Assembly (NCBI RefSeq): GCF_028714975.1
Contig: NZ_JAQTLH010000003.1
Location: 62,001-126,000 of the forward strand
Origin: Sulfurimonas sp.
GTDB lineage: Bacteria > Campylobacterota > Campylobacteria > Campylobacterales > Sulfurimonadaceae
Length of the DNA stretch: 64,000 bases
Reading direction: 5' to 3'
The translations under genes were made by a program, and so were the position numbers. Numbering within the stretch: the stretch's first letter is position 1; every line of letters starts with the position of its first letter. Shown in pieces: positions 9,956-17,020 of the stretch. The notes under the pieces were generated by a model. The model was not told the DNA's origin. It searched no databases and worked only from the letters and a program-made list of their open reading frames with translations.

Positions 9956-10030
9956 TCCGAATTAGCTCAGCGGTAGAGTAGGTGACTGTTAATCACTTGG
10001 CCACTGGTTCGAATCCAGTATTCGGAGCCA
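9956..10030 (+). tRNA. tRNA-Asn (GTT)
   Basis: 75 nt including an encoded CCA (10028-10030). The acceptor stem pairs TCCGAAT (9956-9962) with ATTCGGA (10020-10026), discriminator G. The anticodon stem GGTGA/TCACT encloses the loop CTGTTAA, with anticodon GTT at 9988-9990, reading AAC/AAU. The T loop GGTTCGAATCC is standard. The tRNA stands alone with a consensus promoter upstream and decayed accessory sequence downstream, consistent with past use as an integration site. Confidence 0.97.
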
Positions 10031-10172
10031 CCCTTTTTAAAACCCATAAAACACGGCATTTCAGAAGATTTATTTTCCTATTGTGCCCAAAGTGTGCCCT
10101 TAGATATTACCCAAAAATGATAATTCAGCCTCTCGTTTTTTTCATTACGCCGAACTGTTCAATAAATTATTT
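10031..10172. other. Non-coding stretch downstream of tRNA-Asn
   Basis: No credible gene. Contains two close copies of TGTGCCC (around 10082-10100) and short open frames without ribosome sites. Its position directly 3' of a tRNA, next to the inverted-repeat unit and transposase remnant that follow, suggests debris of an integrated element; no integrase or duplicated tRNA end was found in the window. Confidence 0.3.
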
Positions 10173-10430
10173 TTAGAATTGGCGATAACAAAAATTTAAA
10201 AAGGAGTCCTTTATGGCACTGCATATAGACAAAAGCGGAAAAATACAAATTGTGACACCGCCAAAAACACTTACAAGTGGTGAAAAAAAGCTTTTGGAAA
10301 ATAGCCAAGTAAATGAGCATCTCATCCAAAAAGCGATAAATACTAAATTTAATGTAGTATATGGGCAGTAATATAACTATCGTTAAAATAGACGATAAAA
10401 ATATTCGCCTATATAAAGCGCCAATTCTAA
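10173..10430. repeat. Inverted-repeat-bounded 258-bp unit (possible MITE)
   Basis: TTAGAATTGGCG at 10173-10184 and its exact reverse complement at 10419-10430 bound a 258-bp segment holding one 52-codon ORF. No target-site duplication is visible. The size and terminal repeats suit a non-autonomous mobile element, and an IS30-type transposase remnant lies 46 bp away, but the association is inference. Confidence 0.4.
10213..10371 (+). CDS. Small hypothetical protein (52 aa)
   Basis: A 52-codon ORF with a strong ribosome site (AAGGAG at 10201-10206, 6 nt before ATG 10213). The product starts MALHIDKSGKI and is basic and soluble, with no membrane segment or cysteine. I recognise no family. It lies wholly inside the 12-bp inverted repeats, between tRNA-Asn and a transposase remnant, so it may be an accessory gene left by a mobile element. 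The good Shine-Dalgarno is the main reason to list it. Confidence 0.45.
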   Translation: MALHIDKSGKIQIVTPPKTLTSGEKKLLENSQVNEHLIQKAINTKFNVVYGQ

Positions 10431-10475
10431 TATCAAGTGCAATTTTCACCTAAAATTCACTAGCTAACTTTCTAC

Positions 10476-10613
10476 TCATTTCACTAAAAATACTTTATAT
10501 GAAATTTTATAGCCCTCAATGGATGCCTAGTATCCAAGCACTTTTCTAGGTCTATGGTTAAGTCTGTTTTGTATCATAAATTTTATTGCGGATTTTATTT
10601 TTAAGTTGCAGTA
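10476..10613 (-). pseudogene. IS30-family transposase C-terminal remnant
   Basis: Read on the minus strand this piece encodes IQNRLNHRPRKVLGY, the conserved LNxRPRKxLGY block near the C-terminus of IS30-family DDE transposases, followed by an in-frame stop (10527-10529) and then KISYKVF, which resembles the KTPYEVF that normally follows. The open frame upstream is closed after about 28 codons (TAA at 10614-10616), so only the last part of the gene survives, with an internal stop. It is a dead fragment. No intact IS30 element is present in the window. Confidence 0.7.
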
Positions 10614-10615
10614 TT

Positions 10616-10641
10616 AAAGAGAGCTATCTTTTGCTCTCTTT
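10616..10641 (-). terminator. Terminator-like hairpin after dacA
   Basis: Perfect 9-bp stem AAAGAGAGC (10616-10624) / GCTCTCTTT (10633-10641) with an 8-nt loop, 20 nt beyond the dacA stop. The U-tract on the minus strand is short. Confidence 0.6.
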
Positions 10642-10660
10642 AATGTCCTAAAATGGTTGA

Positions 10661-11479
10661 CTACCCATTTTTAGATGATTTTGACACAAAAACTTGCTCA
10701 AAAATTTGTTTTGCAGTTTTCCAACGATCTTCTTTGGAATCCATCATTACTATAAGACAATCTCTACCGTTTTTCTTTGCTCTTGCGATTAAACACGCTC
10801 CTGCTTTAGAAGTATACCCCGTCTTCACCCCAACAGCGTATTCATAACGACTAAGAAGGCGGTTATGCGTGTACGCATAAAACTTTTTATTATTATTTAG
10901 AGAAAAATAAGTATGTTGATTCTTCTTACTGATTTCATTAAAGTATTTATTCTTTATTGCATATTCTGTCATTTTCAAAAGGTCGCTCGGTGTTGAATAA
11001 TGCTCTTTATTATCAAATCCACACGGATTTACAAAGTGAGTATGCTTCATACCTAATGCTTTAGCTTTGGCATTCATCATCTCAACAAAGCGCTTTTCAG
11101 TTCCTCCGACGGCAATCGCAATTGATTTGGCAGCATCATTGTCCGATTTCACCATCGCCGCCGTAACTAGGTCTCGCAGCCTGATAACATCACCAGGTTT
11201 GTATCCTGCAATGGTAGGTTCCACTTGAATCATCTCATACGTAATCGTCACGGGACGGTTTAAATCTCCCTGCTCGATCGCAATCAAAGCAGTCATTACT
11301 TTTGTAAGGCTAGCCGGTTTTAGCTCTTTAAACGCCTCTCTGGCATAAAGCATTTGATTGGAAGTCATGTCTTTAACTAGCAACGCACCGACATTGAGTT
11401 TATTTAACTGCTCTTTATTTATACTAGCAGAAGCGCTTATGGTCAAGCCAAATAATAATACACAAAAAAATTTGATCAT
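10661..11479 (-). CDS. D-alanyl-D-alanine carboxypeptidase
   Basis: Penicillin-binding-protein-5-type serine peptidase (S11) that trims the terminal D-Ala from peptidoglycan in the periplasm. 272 residues, with a signal peptide (1-18). All three active-site motifs are present: SLTK (S57-K60), SDN (S112-N114) and KTG in VGVKTGYTSKAG. It is shorter than E. coli DacA (about 400) because it lacks the C-terminal beta domain and amphipathic anchor, so it should be a soluble periplasmic enzyme. It is monocistronic, flanked by a terminator-like hairpin, and divergent from the NapL-like gene. Confidence 0.88.
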   Translation of the reverse strand: MIKFFCVLLFGLTISASASINKEQLNKLNVGALLVKDMTSNQMLYAREAFKELKPASLTKVMTALIAIEQGDLNRPVTITYEMIQVEPTIAGYKPGDVIRLRDLVTAAMVKSDNDAAKSIAIAVGGTEKRFVEMMNAKAKALGMKHTHFVNPCGFDNKEHYSTPSDLLKMTEYAIKNKYFNEISKKNQHTYFSLNNNKKFYAYTHNRLLSRYEYAVGVKTGYTSKAGACLIARAKKNGRDCLIVMMDSKEDRWKTAKQIFEQVFVSKSSKNG

Positions 11480-11597
11480 ACTCTCTGAACTCCTTAAAAT
11501 TTTTCAATTTAACTATTCTACCTCAAAACGGCTTATTATGTTCATCAATTTTAAAAATAAAACTGCAAAATTGCAAAAAAGCATTTTATGTTCCTCT

Positions 11598-11628
11598 TTA
11601 ACATCGTGTTAACCTATAGTGGTATAAA
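11598..11628 (+). promoter_or_regulatory. Promoter and operator-like palindrome of the NapL paralogue
   Basis: TATAAA (11623-11628) suits a -10 with a start near 11635. Just upstream TTAAC (11598-11602) and GTTAA (11608-11612) form a palindrome with a 5-nt spacer. The NssR site described in campylobacters is TTAAC-N4-GTTAA, so half-sites match but spacing differs by one. It would overlap the -35 region, which fits repression better than class II activation. Confidence 0.4.
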
Positions 11629-11650
11629 ATATCTCAAAAAAAGGCAGCTT

Positions 11651-12601
11651 TTGCAAAAGATATTTTTACTTTTTTTTCTACTAATGGGGATAACGTTTGC
11701 AAAAGATATATCTCCTGTCTCTCGTTTTTACTCTGTCGGTTTTGTAAATGATTTTATTGTGCATGAAAATCTATTATATGCCGGAAACGACATGGGAACG
11801 GTCGATATATTTGACATAAAAACGGCAAAATTAATAAACCAAATTTCACTTCCGCCGATTGCATCTTCTATGAACAAAATTATCCCTGCGGATATACTTA
11901 GCGTAGATTATATAAACGGCAAGGTTCTGATTCTTAGTATTGGAGAGAGCGGTTATCGCAATGTTTGGATATATGAAAACAATATGCTAAAACAGATAAT
12001 AAATGAAAATAAAAAATTAACCATTAAAAAAGCTAGATTTATAGATAAAGAAAAAATAATATTGGCAACACTTGATTCTGATATTATCTTACACGATACA
12101 TCCGAAAACTATAATCTATACCGCTCAAATGTGTCACAAAGTACGATGGGAGATATCTCTCTAAGCGATGACAAAGAAAAAATAATTTTTTGTGATGAAA
12201 GCGGAGAGGTAAAAATAATAGATGTTAAAAATTCAAATATTATTAAAAAATATTCATCACAAAATGTAGATAATATTTTTAGAGTCGCCTATAGCAACGG
12301 CGTCATAATCACGGCGGGACAAGATAAAAGAGTCGGGGTTTATCAATCTAATCAAGAAGCGTACCACATTAAAAGCAACTTTTTGGTCTATTGCGTAGGC
12401 ATAAGCCCAAGCGGAAAAATCGGTGTATACTCAAGCGGTGAAGAAAATGTACTGCAACTTTTCGATACCAAAACAAAAACGAAGTATGACCGATTAATCG
12501 GTCATAAAAATGTTATTAATCAAATTAAGTTTGTAAATGAAAACGAACTATTTAGTTCAGCTAGAGATAATCATATTTTGCGGTGGAAACTCACTCAATA
12601 A
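11651..12601 (+). CDS. NapL-like WD40/beta-propeller periplasmic protein (paralogue of NapL)
   Basis: 316 residues from TTG 11651, exactly the length of the NapL encoded at 30226-31176. TTG is preferred over an ATG at 11588 because AAGG (11641-11644) lies 6 nt upstream, the signal peptide starts there (QKIFLLFFLLMGITFA), and the likely promoter ends near 11628. The body consists of repeated beta-strand units like a seven-bladed propeller. Blocks shared with NapL include TAGQDKRV and AYHIKSNFL followed by SPSGK. NapL is a periplasmic accessory protein of epsilonproteobacterial nitrate reductase with no settled biochemical role. This copy is not in a nap operon; its neighbour is an orphan response regulator. 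Confidence 0.75.
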   Translation: MQKIFLLFFLLMGITFAKDISPVSRFYSVGFVNDFIVHENLLYAGNDMGTVDIFDIKTAKLINQISLPPIASSMNKIIPADILSVDYINGKVLILSIGESGYRNVWIYENNMLKQIINENKKLTIKKARFIDKEKIILATLDSDIILHDTSENYNLYRSNVSQSTMGDISLSDDKEKIIFCDESGEVKIIDVKNSNIIKKYSSQNVDNIFRVAYSNGVIITAGQDKRVGVYQSNQEAYHIKSNFLVYCVGISPSGKIGVYSSGEENVLQLFDTKTKTKYDRLIGHKNVINQIKFVNENELFSSARDNHILRWKLTQ

Positions 12602-12620
12602 TCGCTCTTTTAGTGTAGTT

Positions 12621-12658
12621 TTGTAACAAAATTATCACAATTATCACAATTGTCACAA
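12621..12658 (+). promoter_or_regulatory. Array of four 9-bp direct repeats upstream of a response regulator
   Basis: TTGTAACAA (12621-12629), then after 2 bp TTATCACAA (12632-12640), TTATCACAA (12641-12649) and TTGTCACAA (12650-12658), the last three head-to-tail. The array lies 90-127 bp upstream of the ATG of an OmpR-type regulator. OmpR-family proteins bind tandem direct repeats, so this is a candidate autoregulatory operator. It is too short and spacer-less to be CRISPR. Confidence 0.5.
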
Positions 12659-12747
12659 TTTAACTTCTTAATTAAAAAAACTTATATTAAAATGATATTA
12701 CCTATAAATGTCATAAAATAATTATAAATAAACTTTAAGGGTTGGGC

Positions 12748-13497
12748 ATGGAAAAAAAAACTATTATCATTGTTGAAGATGATGAGATAACGGCACTAAA
12801 CTTAAAACTATCTCTACAAAAATATGATTATAATATTATTTCAATATGCGACAGTGCCGCCGATGCAAAAGAAAAAATAGACATCTTTAAACCTGATGTT
12901 ATTATCATCGATATCTCCCTGCAAGAGAGTAATGACGGAATTGAGTTAGCTAAAGCAATCAAACAGCATTATGCGATACCTTTTATATATTTGACTTCTT
13001 ACAGCGACGATGAGATAATAGCCGAAGCGATAAAAACAGAACCATACGGCTATATTGTAAAACCGTTTGATCCATCTTCACTCCATGCAACAATACAAAT
13101 GGCGATTTTTAAATTTGATGTAGAAAATCAGAGATTCGCAGAACTAAACAATTCAAAAGTAGATGAGCAGAGCTTAGAAAAAATGCTCTACGCAAGAAGA
13201 GATGCAGATAAACCTGTTGTTAAATTTGGGGATGCATATCATATCGACATATCGAAAAATGAGATATTTTATAATAATGAAAAACTCAAACTTACAAAAA
13301 AAGAGAGTGCCATTTTTAGGCTTCTTGTTGCAAAAGTAGGACATACTATCAGTTTTTCTCAAGCTATCGACTATGTTTGGAAAGAGCACGGCGCTACGGA
13401 AAACAGCATAAGAACACTTGTGTGGAGACTTAGAAACAAACTCCCGACCGACATTATAAAAAATGCCTCCGGAATCGGTTACTATATAGAAGAGTAA
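12748..13497 (+). CDS. OmpR-type response regulator (orphan)
   Basis: 249 residues from ATG 12748, which has AAGGG (12737-12741) at 6 nt; an in-frame TTG at 12742 is less likely. Receiver domain (1-120) with D55 as phospho-acceptor (VIIIDISLQE) and conserved K in YIVKPF; winged-helix DNA-binding domain (about 160-249) with the LTKKESAIFRLL and RTLVWRLRNKL segments. No histidine kinase gene is adjacent. The start is followed by a run of nine A (12752-12760), a possible slippage site in the second to fifth codons. The tandem 9-mers upstream are candidate binding sites. Target genes are unknown; the NapL paralogue next door is one possibility. Confidence 0.85.
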   Translation: MEKKTIIIVEDDEITALNLKLSLQKYDYNIISICDSAADAKEKIDIFKPDVIIIDISLQESNDGIELAKAIKQHYAIPFIYLTSYSDDEIIAEAIKTEPYGYIVKPFDPSSLHATIQMAIFKFDVENQRFAELNNSKVDEQSLEKMLYARRDADKPVVKFGDAYHIDISKNEIFYNNEKLKLTKKESAIFRLLVAKVGHTISFSQAIDYVWKEHGATENSIRTLVWRLRNKLPTDIIKNASGIGYYIEE

Positions 13498-13513
13498 CCA
13501 AATTCTATTATAG

Positions 13514-13720
13514 TTAACAAACCTCTATAACTACATCCGCTACTTCTATGACATCGCCGCTGCGAATTTTGGCTCTTTTTCTTAGCTCAACTTCATCGTT
13601 TCTTCTTACATGTCCATCGGCAATTATAAGTTTGGCTTCCGCTCCGCTGTCAACTAAATCTAAAACTTTTAAAAGCTTATAAAGCTCTATATACTCATCA
13701 TTTAAAATATATTTCATCAT
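13514..13720 (-). CDS. S4-domain RNA-binding protein (YbcJ-like)
   Basis: 68 residues forming little more than one S4 RNA-binding domain: the LVDSGAEAKLIIADGHVRRNDEVELRKRAKIRSGDVI region has the alpha-L layout and the VxxNG-like turn (ADGHVRRN). Small stand-alone S4 proteins of the YbcJ/YaaA type bind structured RNA; no catalytic part is present. The gene starts with two consecutive ATGs, the first overlapping the stop of the upstream gene by 3 bp, so translation is coupled. Function beyond RNA binding is not shown. Confidence 0.8.
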   Translation of the reverse strand: MMKYILNDEYIELYKLLKVLDLVDSGAEAKLIIADGHVRRNDEVELRKRAKIRSGDVIEVADVVIEVC

Positions 13721-14259
13721 ACCTCTTTATCTAATATAGAAAAACCTAAATCATACATTGCTTTATCTACCATCTCGATAGCTCTGTCCATGGTTTTTTG
13801 AGAAATTTCAGGCAATTTTCCGCCCCACATCTCCTCGGCCTCTTTAAATCCCTGAATCATTCCTTCACGCCCTGCACGAAATCTATCTTCATCTTTGCCC
13901 GCTCCGTTTATAACAAAGTCGGCTATCCTCTGCGATGTCTGATTTATACCGAAAAACCCGTCTTCGCTGACAAGTTCAGTTGCCTCTTTTTTTGAGAGTT
14001 CGGCTATAGGCTTTCCGTTATAACCTATATCTTTGAGAAAAGTTTGAAAATCATCATACTCTTGCTTAAAGTTATTATTCCCGCCGGCAATAGTACCTTG
14101 AATAGAAGCTGAATTAAAAGCAACTGCATTTGCATTTTGCTTGATTTGCTCTCTAATCTCTTTAACCTCATCTTTTGATAGTTTTTCGGTAAAAAGAGGC
14201 TTAATTGCCGACATCTCTTTTGTAGAGCTAAAAACACCCATGCTAGATGATACTTGCAT
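13717..14259 (-). CDS. Conserved hypothetical protein
   Basis: 180 residues from the ATG at 14257-14259, which has AAGGA 8 nt upstream; the frame could open 33 nt earlier but without a ribosome site. The protein is soluble, without signal peptide, cysteines or membrane segments, acidic and glutamine/lysine-rich, with a central F(F)GINQTSQRIADFVINGAG region and a C-terminal MDRAIEMVDKAMYDLGF helix. I recognise the style of a Campylobacterota-restricted protein but no domain. Coupled to the S4-domain gene downstream, so the two may act together. Confidence 0.6.
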   Translation of the reverse strand: MQVSSSMGVFSSTKEMSAIKPLFTEKLSKDEVKEIREQIKQNANAVAFNSASIQGTIAGGNNNFKQEYDDFQTFLKDIGYNGKPIAELSKKEATELVSEDGFFGINQTSQRIADFVINGAGKDEDRFRAGREGMIQGFKEAEEMWGGKLPEISQKTMDRAIEMVDKAMYDLGFSILDKEV

Positions 14260-14355
14260 AACAAATCCTTTTTCTTTTTTCAATCTATACATATCGACCT
14301 AAACCCGACTTACATAAAGTTTTTATTTTTATGTACAAAAATTTAAAACTTAGGT

Positions 14356-14485
14356 TATAATTCTTTTCGATGAAAGATTTTTGTGTGCGAGTTCATCTAT
14401 AGTATATTCTGCTAGACAAACGACTCTCCCTATATTTTGACTCCACTTCCAAAAGAAGTGAATTTTTACCACAGAGGTACTACAC
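14356..14485 (+). promoter_or_regulatory. cspA promoter and long structured leader
   Basis: TATAAT (14356-14361) predicts a start near 14368 and a 5' leader of about 118 nt, unusually long for this compact genome. The leader holds two hairpins: GATGAA/TTCATC (14369-14374, 14392-14397) at its very 5' end and CACTTC/GAAGTG (14444-14449, 14455-14460) 13 nt before the Shine-Dalgarno AGAGG (14473-14477). Long structured leaders control cold-shock mRNAs in other bacteria; here that is inference. Confidence 0.55.
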
Positions 14486-14704
14486 ATGGCAGAATTGCTA
14501 GACGGATCAGTTAAATGGTTCAATGAAGAAAAAGGTTATGGTTTCATTCAACAAGAAAATGGCGGAAAAGATGTATTCGTACACTTTCGTCAAGTAAACA
14601 GAACAGGTCCAGGTCGTGTTTCTTTAGCTGAAGGTCAAAAGGTAACTTTTGAACTTGGTGAAGGTCAAAAAGGTCCTCAAGCTGAGAATGTAACACCTCT
14701 ATAA
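14486..14704 (+). CDS. Cold-shock protein (CspA family)
   Basis: 72-residue single-stranded nucleic-acid-binding OB-fold protein. The RNP1-like KGYGFI and RNP2-like VFVHF motifs are intact and the [15 protein letters not shown] opening is diagnostic. Members melt RNA structure at low temperature or during growth transitions. It is monocistronic, with its own promoter, a long leader and a strong terminator. Confidence 0.95.
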   Translation: MAELLDGSVKWFNEEKGYGFIQQENGGKDVFVHFRQVNRTGPGRVSLAEGQKVTFELGEGQKGPQAENVTPL

Positions 14705-14713
14705 GGTTTTACC

Positions 14714-14741
14714 TTGCAGGCATTTTTTGCCTGCAAATCTT
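14714..14741 (+). terminator. Rho-independent terminator of the csp gene
   Basis: Stem TTGCAGGCA (14714-14722) / TGCCTGCAA (14728-14736), 9 bp, loop of five T, followed by ATCTTTT. Confidence 0.85.
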
Positions 14742-14760
14742 TTACTTAATCTCTTTTAAA

Positions 14761-15189
14761 TTACTTTTCATTTCCGATACTCTTTAAAAAAACAAAACTC
14801 TTTTTTAAAAAACCGTTTTTTTCATAAAACTTATGCGCGTCAACCCTTGCAAAACCCGATGATAAAACTATATTTTCACACATACCCATTTTTGCATAGT
14901 CCTGAAGATACTCAAGCATCATCGCTCCATATTTTTTGCCTCTATACTTCTCATCCGTAACCAAATCAAAAACAAACAGATGTCTTTTATGATAAAGATT
15001 TGTTTGAATTGCAATACCGGCATAAGCGATTAACATCTCTTTATCTATTATGCCTATCATTTTATATTCACTTTTTCTCATCTCATATATCAAATCTTCA
15101 AATTCATCATATGTCAATGTTGTACGAAGCTGAGAAACCACTTCATAGGCCATTAAAAGCTCTTTTAAATCCAACTCTCTAATCTGCAT
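14761..15189 (-). CDS. GNAT-family N-acetyltransferase
   Basis: 142 residues, the normal size of a single GNAT domain. The acetyl-CoA-binding motif A is seen as VTDEKYRGKKYGAMMLEYL (about residues 76-94), preceded by the beta-strand LFVFDL and followed by the FARVDAHKFYEKNGF segment typical of the C-terminal half. It transfers an acetyl group from acetyl-CoA to an unknown amine. It stands alone between the csp gene and the mqo-like gene, convergent with csp. Confidence 0.85.
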   Translation of the reverse strand: MQIRELDLKELLMAYEVVSQLRTTLTYDEFEDLIYEMRKSEYKMIGIIDKEMLIAYAGIAIQTNLYHKRHLFVFDLVTDEKYRGKKYGAMMLEYLQDYAKMGMCENIVLSSGFARVDAHKFYEKNGFLKKSFVFLKSIGNEK

Positions 15190-15282
15190 AGTATCAACCG
15201 TTATTAAATTGCAAAATCTTATAATAATTTTAGTTACAATACCTATAGAGGTACTCTATATTTTTTTTAAAGTGAAGCTTTT

Positions 15283-16779
15283 ATGTCTATAAAAAATTTT
15301 GAAGTAATAATTATAGGAGCCGGAGTATCCGGTGCAGCACTAGCGTACGAGCTTGCAAGATATACCGATATCAAATCCATCGGAATAATTGAAAAATATG
15401 AAGATATTGCCACACTAAATTCCTGCGCGACAAGCAACTCCCAAACTATACATGTGGGTGATATTGAAACCAACTATACTCTTGAAAAAGCAGCTATTAC
15501 AAAACGAACTGCAAAAATGGTTGAGAAATATTGCTTGCAACATAACTATCAAAACGAGATAATATTTTCACACCAAAAAATGGCTTTAGGCGTCGGAAAA
15601 GAAGAGGTCGAATTTTTACTGCATCGCTATGAAGAGTTTTCCGAGCTATTCCCTTATCTAGAAGTGTGGGATAAAGATAAGCTAAAAGAGTTGGAACCGC
15701 GTGTCGTATTTGATGAAAACAGTAATGAGAGAAAAGAGGAAATCGTCGGAATCGGCACAAGAGGGCAATGGACTACCGTTGATTATAAAAAACTATCAAA
15801 ATCATTTATAGAAAATGCGAAGAAAGAAGAAGGTATCAGTGTTGAACTCTTTTTAAATACTAAAGTCGAGGAGATTAAAAAAAGCAAAAAGCGAGGATAT
15901 GTCGTTAAAACCAAAGATAAAAGATTTTATGCCGACTTTGTCGTTGTAGATGCCGGAGCGCACTCTCTATTTTTAGCTCATAAAATGGGATTTGGTCTAA
16001 ATCTCGGCTGCTTGCCCGTGGCGGGAAGTTTTTACATGACAAACGAAAAAATGTTAAACGGCAAAGTTTATATGATTCAAAATCCTAAACTTCCGTTTGC
16101 GGCTCTTCACGGCGACCCAGATATACTTGCAGGAGGAAATACCCGTTTTGGTCCGACTGCACTAATCTTGCCTAAACTAGAGCGATACAAAAGCGGTACC
16201 TATATGGACTTCATCAAAACGCTTAGATTTGATAAAAATATCGCTATTGCTTTGTGGAAACTTTTAAAAGAGAGTGACATACGCAACTATATTTTTAGAA
16301 ATTTTCTATTTGAAATCCCTTTTATAAATAAATACTTTTTTTTAAAAGATGCCAGAAAAATCGTTCCCTCACTAAAAGCGGACGAGTTTAAATATGCCGA
16401 AGGTTTTGGCGGTGTTCGCCCTCAAGTACTCAATAAAGATGAACAAAAACTTCTTCTCGGCGAGGCGTCTATCTACACAGGTGAAGGAGTAATCTTTAAT
16501 ATGACACCCTCTCCGGGAGCAACATCATGTTTGGGTAATGCAGAGCGAGACTTAAAATATATAGTAAAATATCTCGGCAAAAATTTTTATGAAGAGAAAT
16601 TTAAAGATGAGTTAACCGACGGCGAATATTGCGCACTTCCACAACCGATAGCGTCGCAAAAAGCTGTTGTAAACCTCATCAGAGCAGAAATACAAAAAAC
16701 ACAAGAGAAATTTTTTCAAGAGTTACATATAGGCAAACCTGATGCCGATTTTTGGGATAAACCGCATAGTAAAATATAG
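15283..16779 (+). CDS. mqo: Malate:quinone oxidoreductase-like FAD enzyme
   Basis: 498-residue FAD-dependent dehydrogenase. The N-terminal dinucleotide fold has IIIGAGVSGAALAYELARY (about 9-27) and the GIIEKYE strand end. The NSQTIHVGDIETNYTLEKA region and the late FGGVRPQVLNK and NMTPSPGATSCLGNAERD blocks resemble the Mqo proteins of Helicobacter and Campylobacter. These membrane-associated enzymes oxidise malate to oxaloacetate and pass electrons to quinone. Length and motifs suit Mqo, but the related hydroxyglutarate oxidase family cannot be fully excluded by eye. A small lipoprotein gene follows 20 bp downstream. Confidence 0.8.
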   Translation: MSIKNFEVIIIGAGVSGAALAYELARYTDIKSIGIIEKYEDIATLNSCATSNSQTIHVGDIETNYTLEKAAITKRTAKMVEKYCLQHNYQNEIIFSHQKMALGVGKEEVEFLLHRYEEFSELFPYLEVWDKDKLKELEPRVVFDENSNERKEEIVGIGTRGQWTTVDYKKLSKSFIENAKKEEGISVELFLNTKVEEIKKSKKRGYVVKTKDKRFYADFVVVDAGAHSLFLAHKMGFGLNLGCLPVAGSFYMTNEKMLNGKVYMIQNPKLPFAALHGDPDILAGGNTRFGPTALILPKLERYKSGTYMDFIKTLRFDKNIAIALWKLLKESDIRNYIFRNFLFEIPFINKYFFLKDARKIVPSLKADEFKYAEGFGGVRPQVLNKDEQKLLLGEASIYTGEGVIFNMTPSPGATSCLGNAERDLKYIVKYLGKNFYEEKFKDELTDGEYCALPQPIASQKAVVNLIRAEIQKTQEKFFQELHIGKPDADFWDKPHSKI

Positions 16780-16799
16780 GCACATATATAAGGAAAGAG

Positions 16800-16937
16800 A
16801 TGAAAGCGCTATTTTTAACAATAATTCTAATATTTGCAGGATGCAGCACAAAAGAGATTAACGAGGGCATAGAGAGCATAACAAGTGACATATCAAACGC
16901 TTTTGAAAATGCAAAAGACAAATCTCCAAATAAATAA
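16800..16937 (+). CDS. Small lipoprotein (45 aa)
   Basis: A 45-codon ORF starting at ATG 16800, with AAGGAAAGAG just upstream. The product opens MKALFLTIILIFAGC, a signal sequence ending in a lipobox (IFAGC, lipidated C15), then a short charged tail with KEINEGIESITSDISNAFENAK, probably one amphipathic helix. The mature lipoprotein is only about 31 residues. It resembles small entericidin-like or Lpp-like peptides in layout only; no family can be claimed. It follows mqo by 20 bp and is probably co-transcribed. Confidence 0.65.
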   Translation: MKALFLTIILIFAGCSTKEINEGIESITSDISNAFENAKDKSPNK

Positions 16938-17020
16938 TAATCAGTTTTTAAACAACTATTGGCTACAATCGCGAAAAATTATAGACACATTTTAGCTGTG
17001 TCTAAACGAGAGATAAAATC

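Noticed and set aside
9982-10176. 64-codon open frame starting inside tRNA-Asn
   Set aside because: It begins within the tRNA anticodon stem region and encodes no recognisable protein.
12621-12658. Tandem 9-mers considered as a CRISPR-like array
   Set aside because: Units are too short, there are no spacers, and no cas gene is present; listed as an operator candidate.
16679-16921. 80-codon minus-strand frame across the mqo end and small lipoprotein
   Set aside because: No ribosome site, no domain, and it is antisense to two supported genes.
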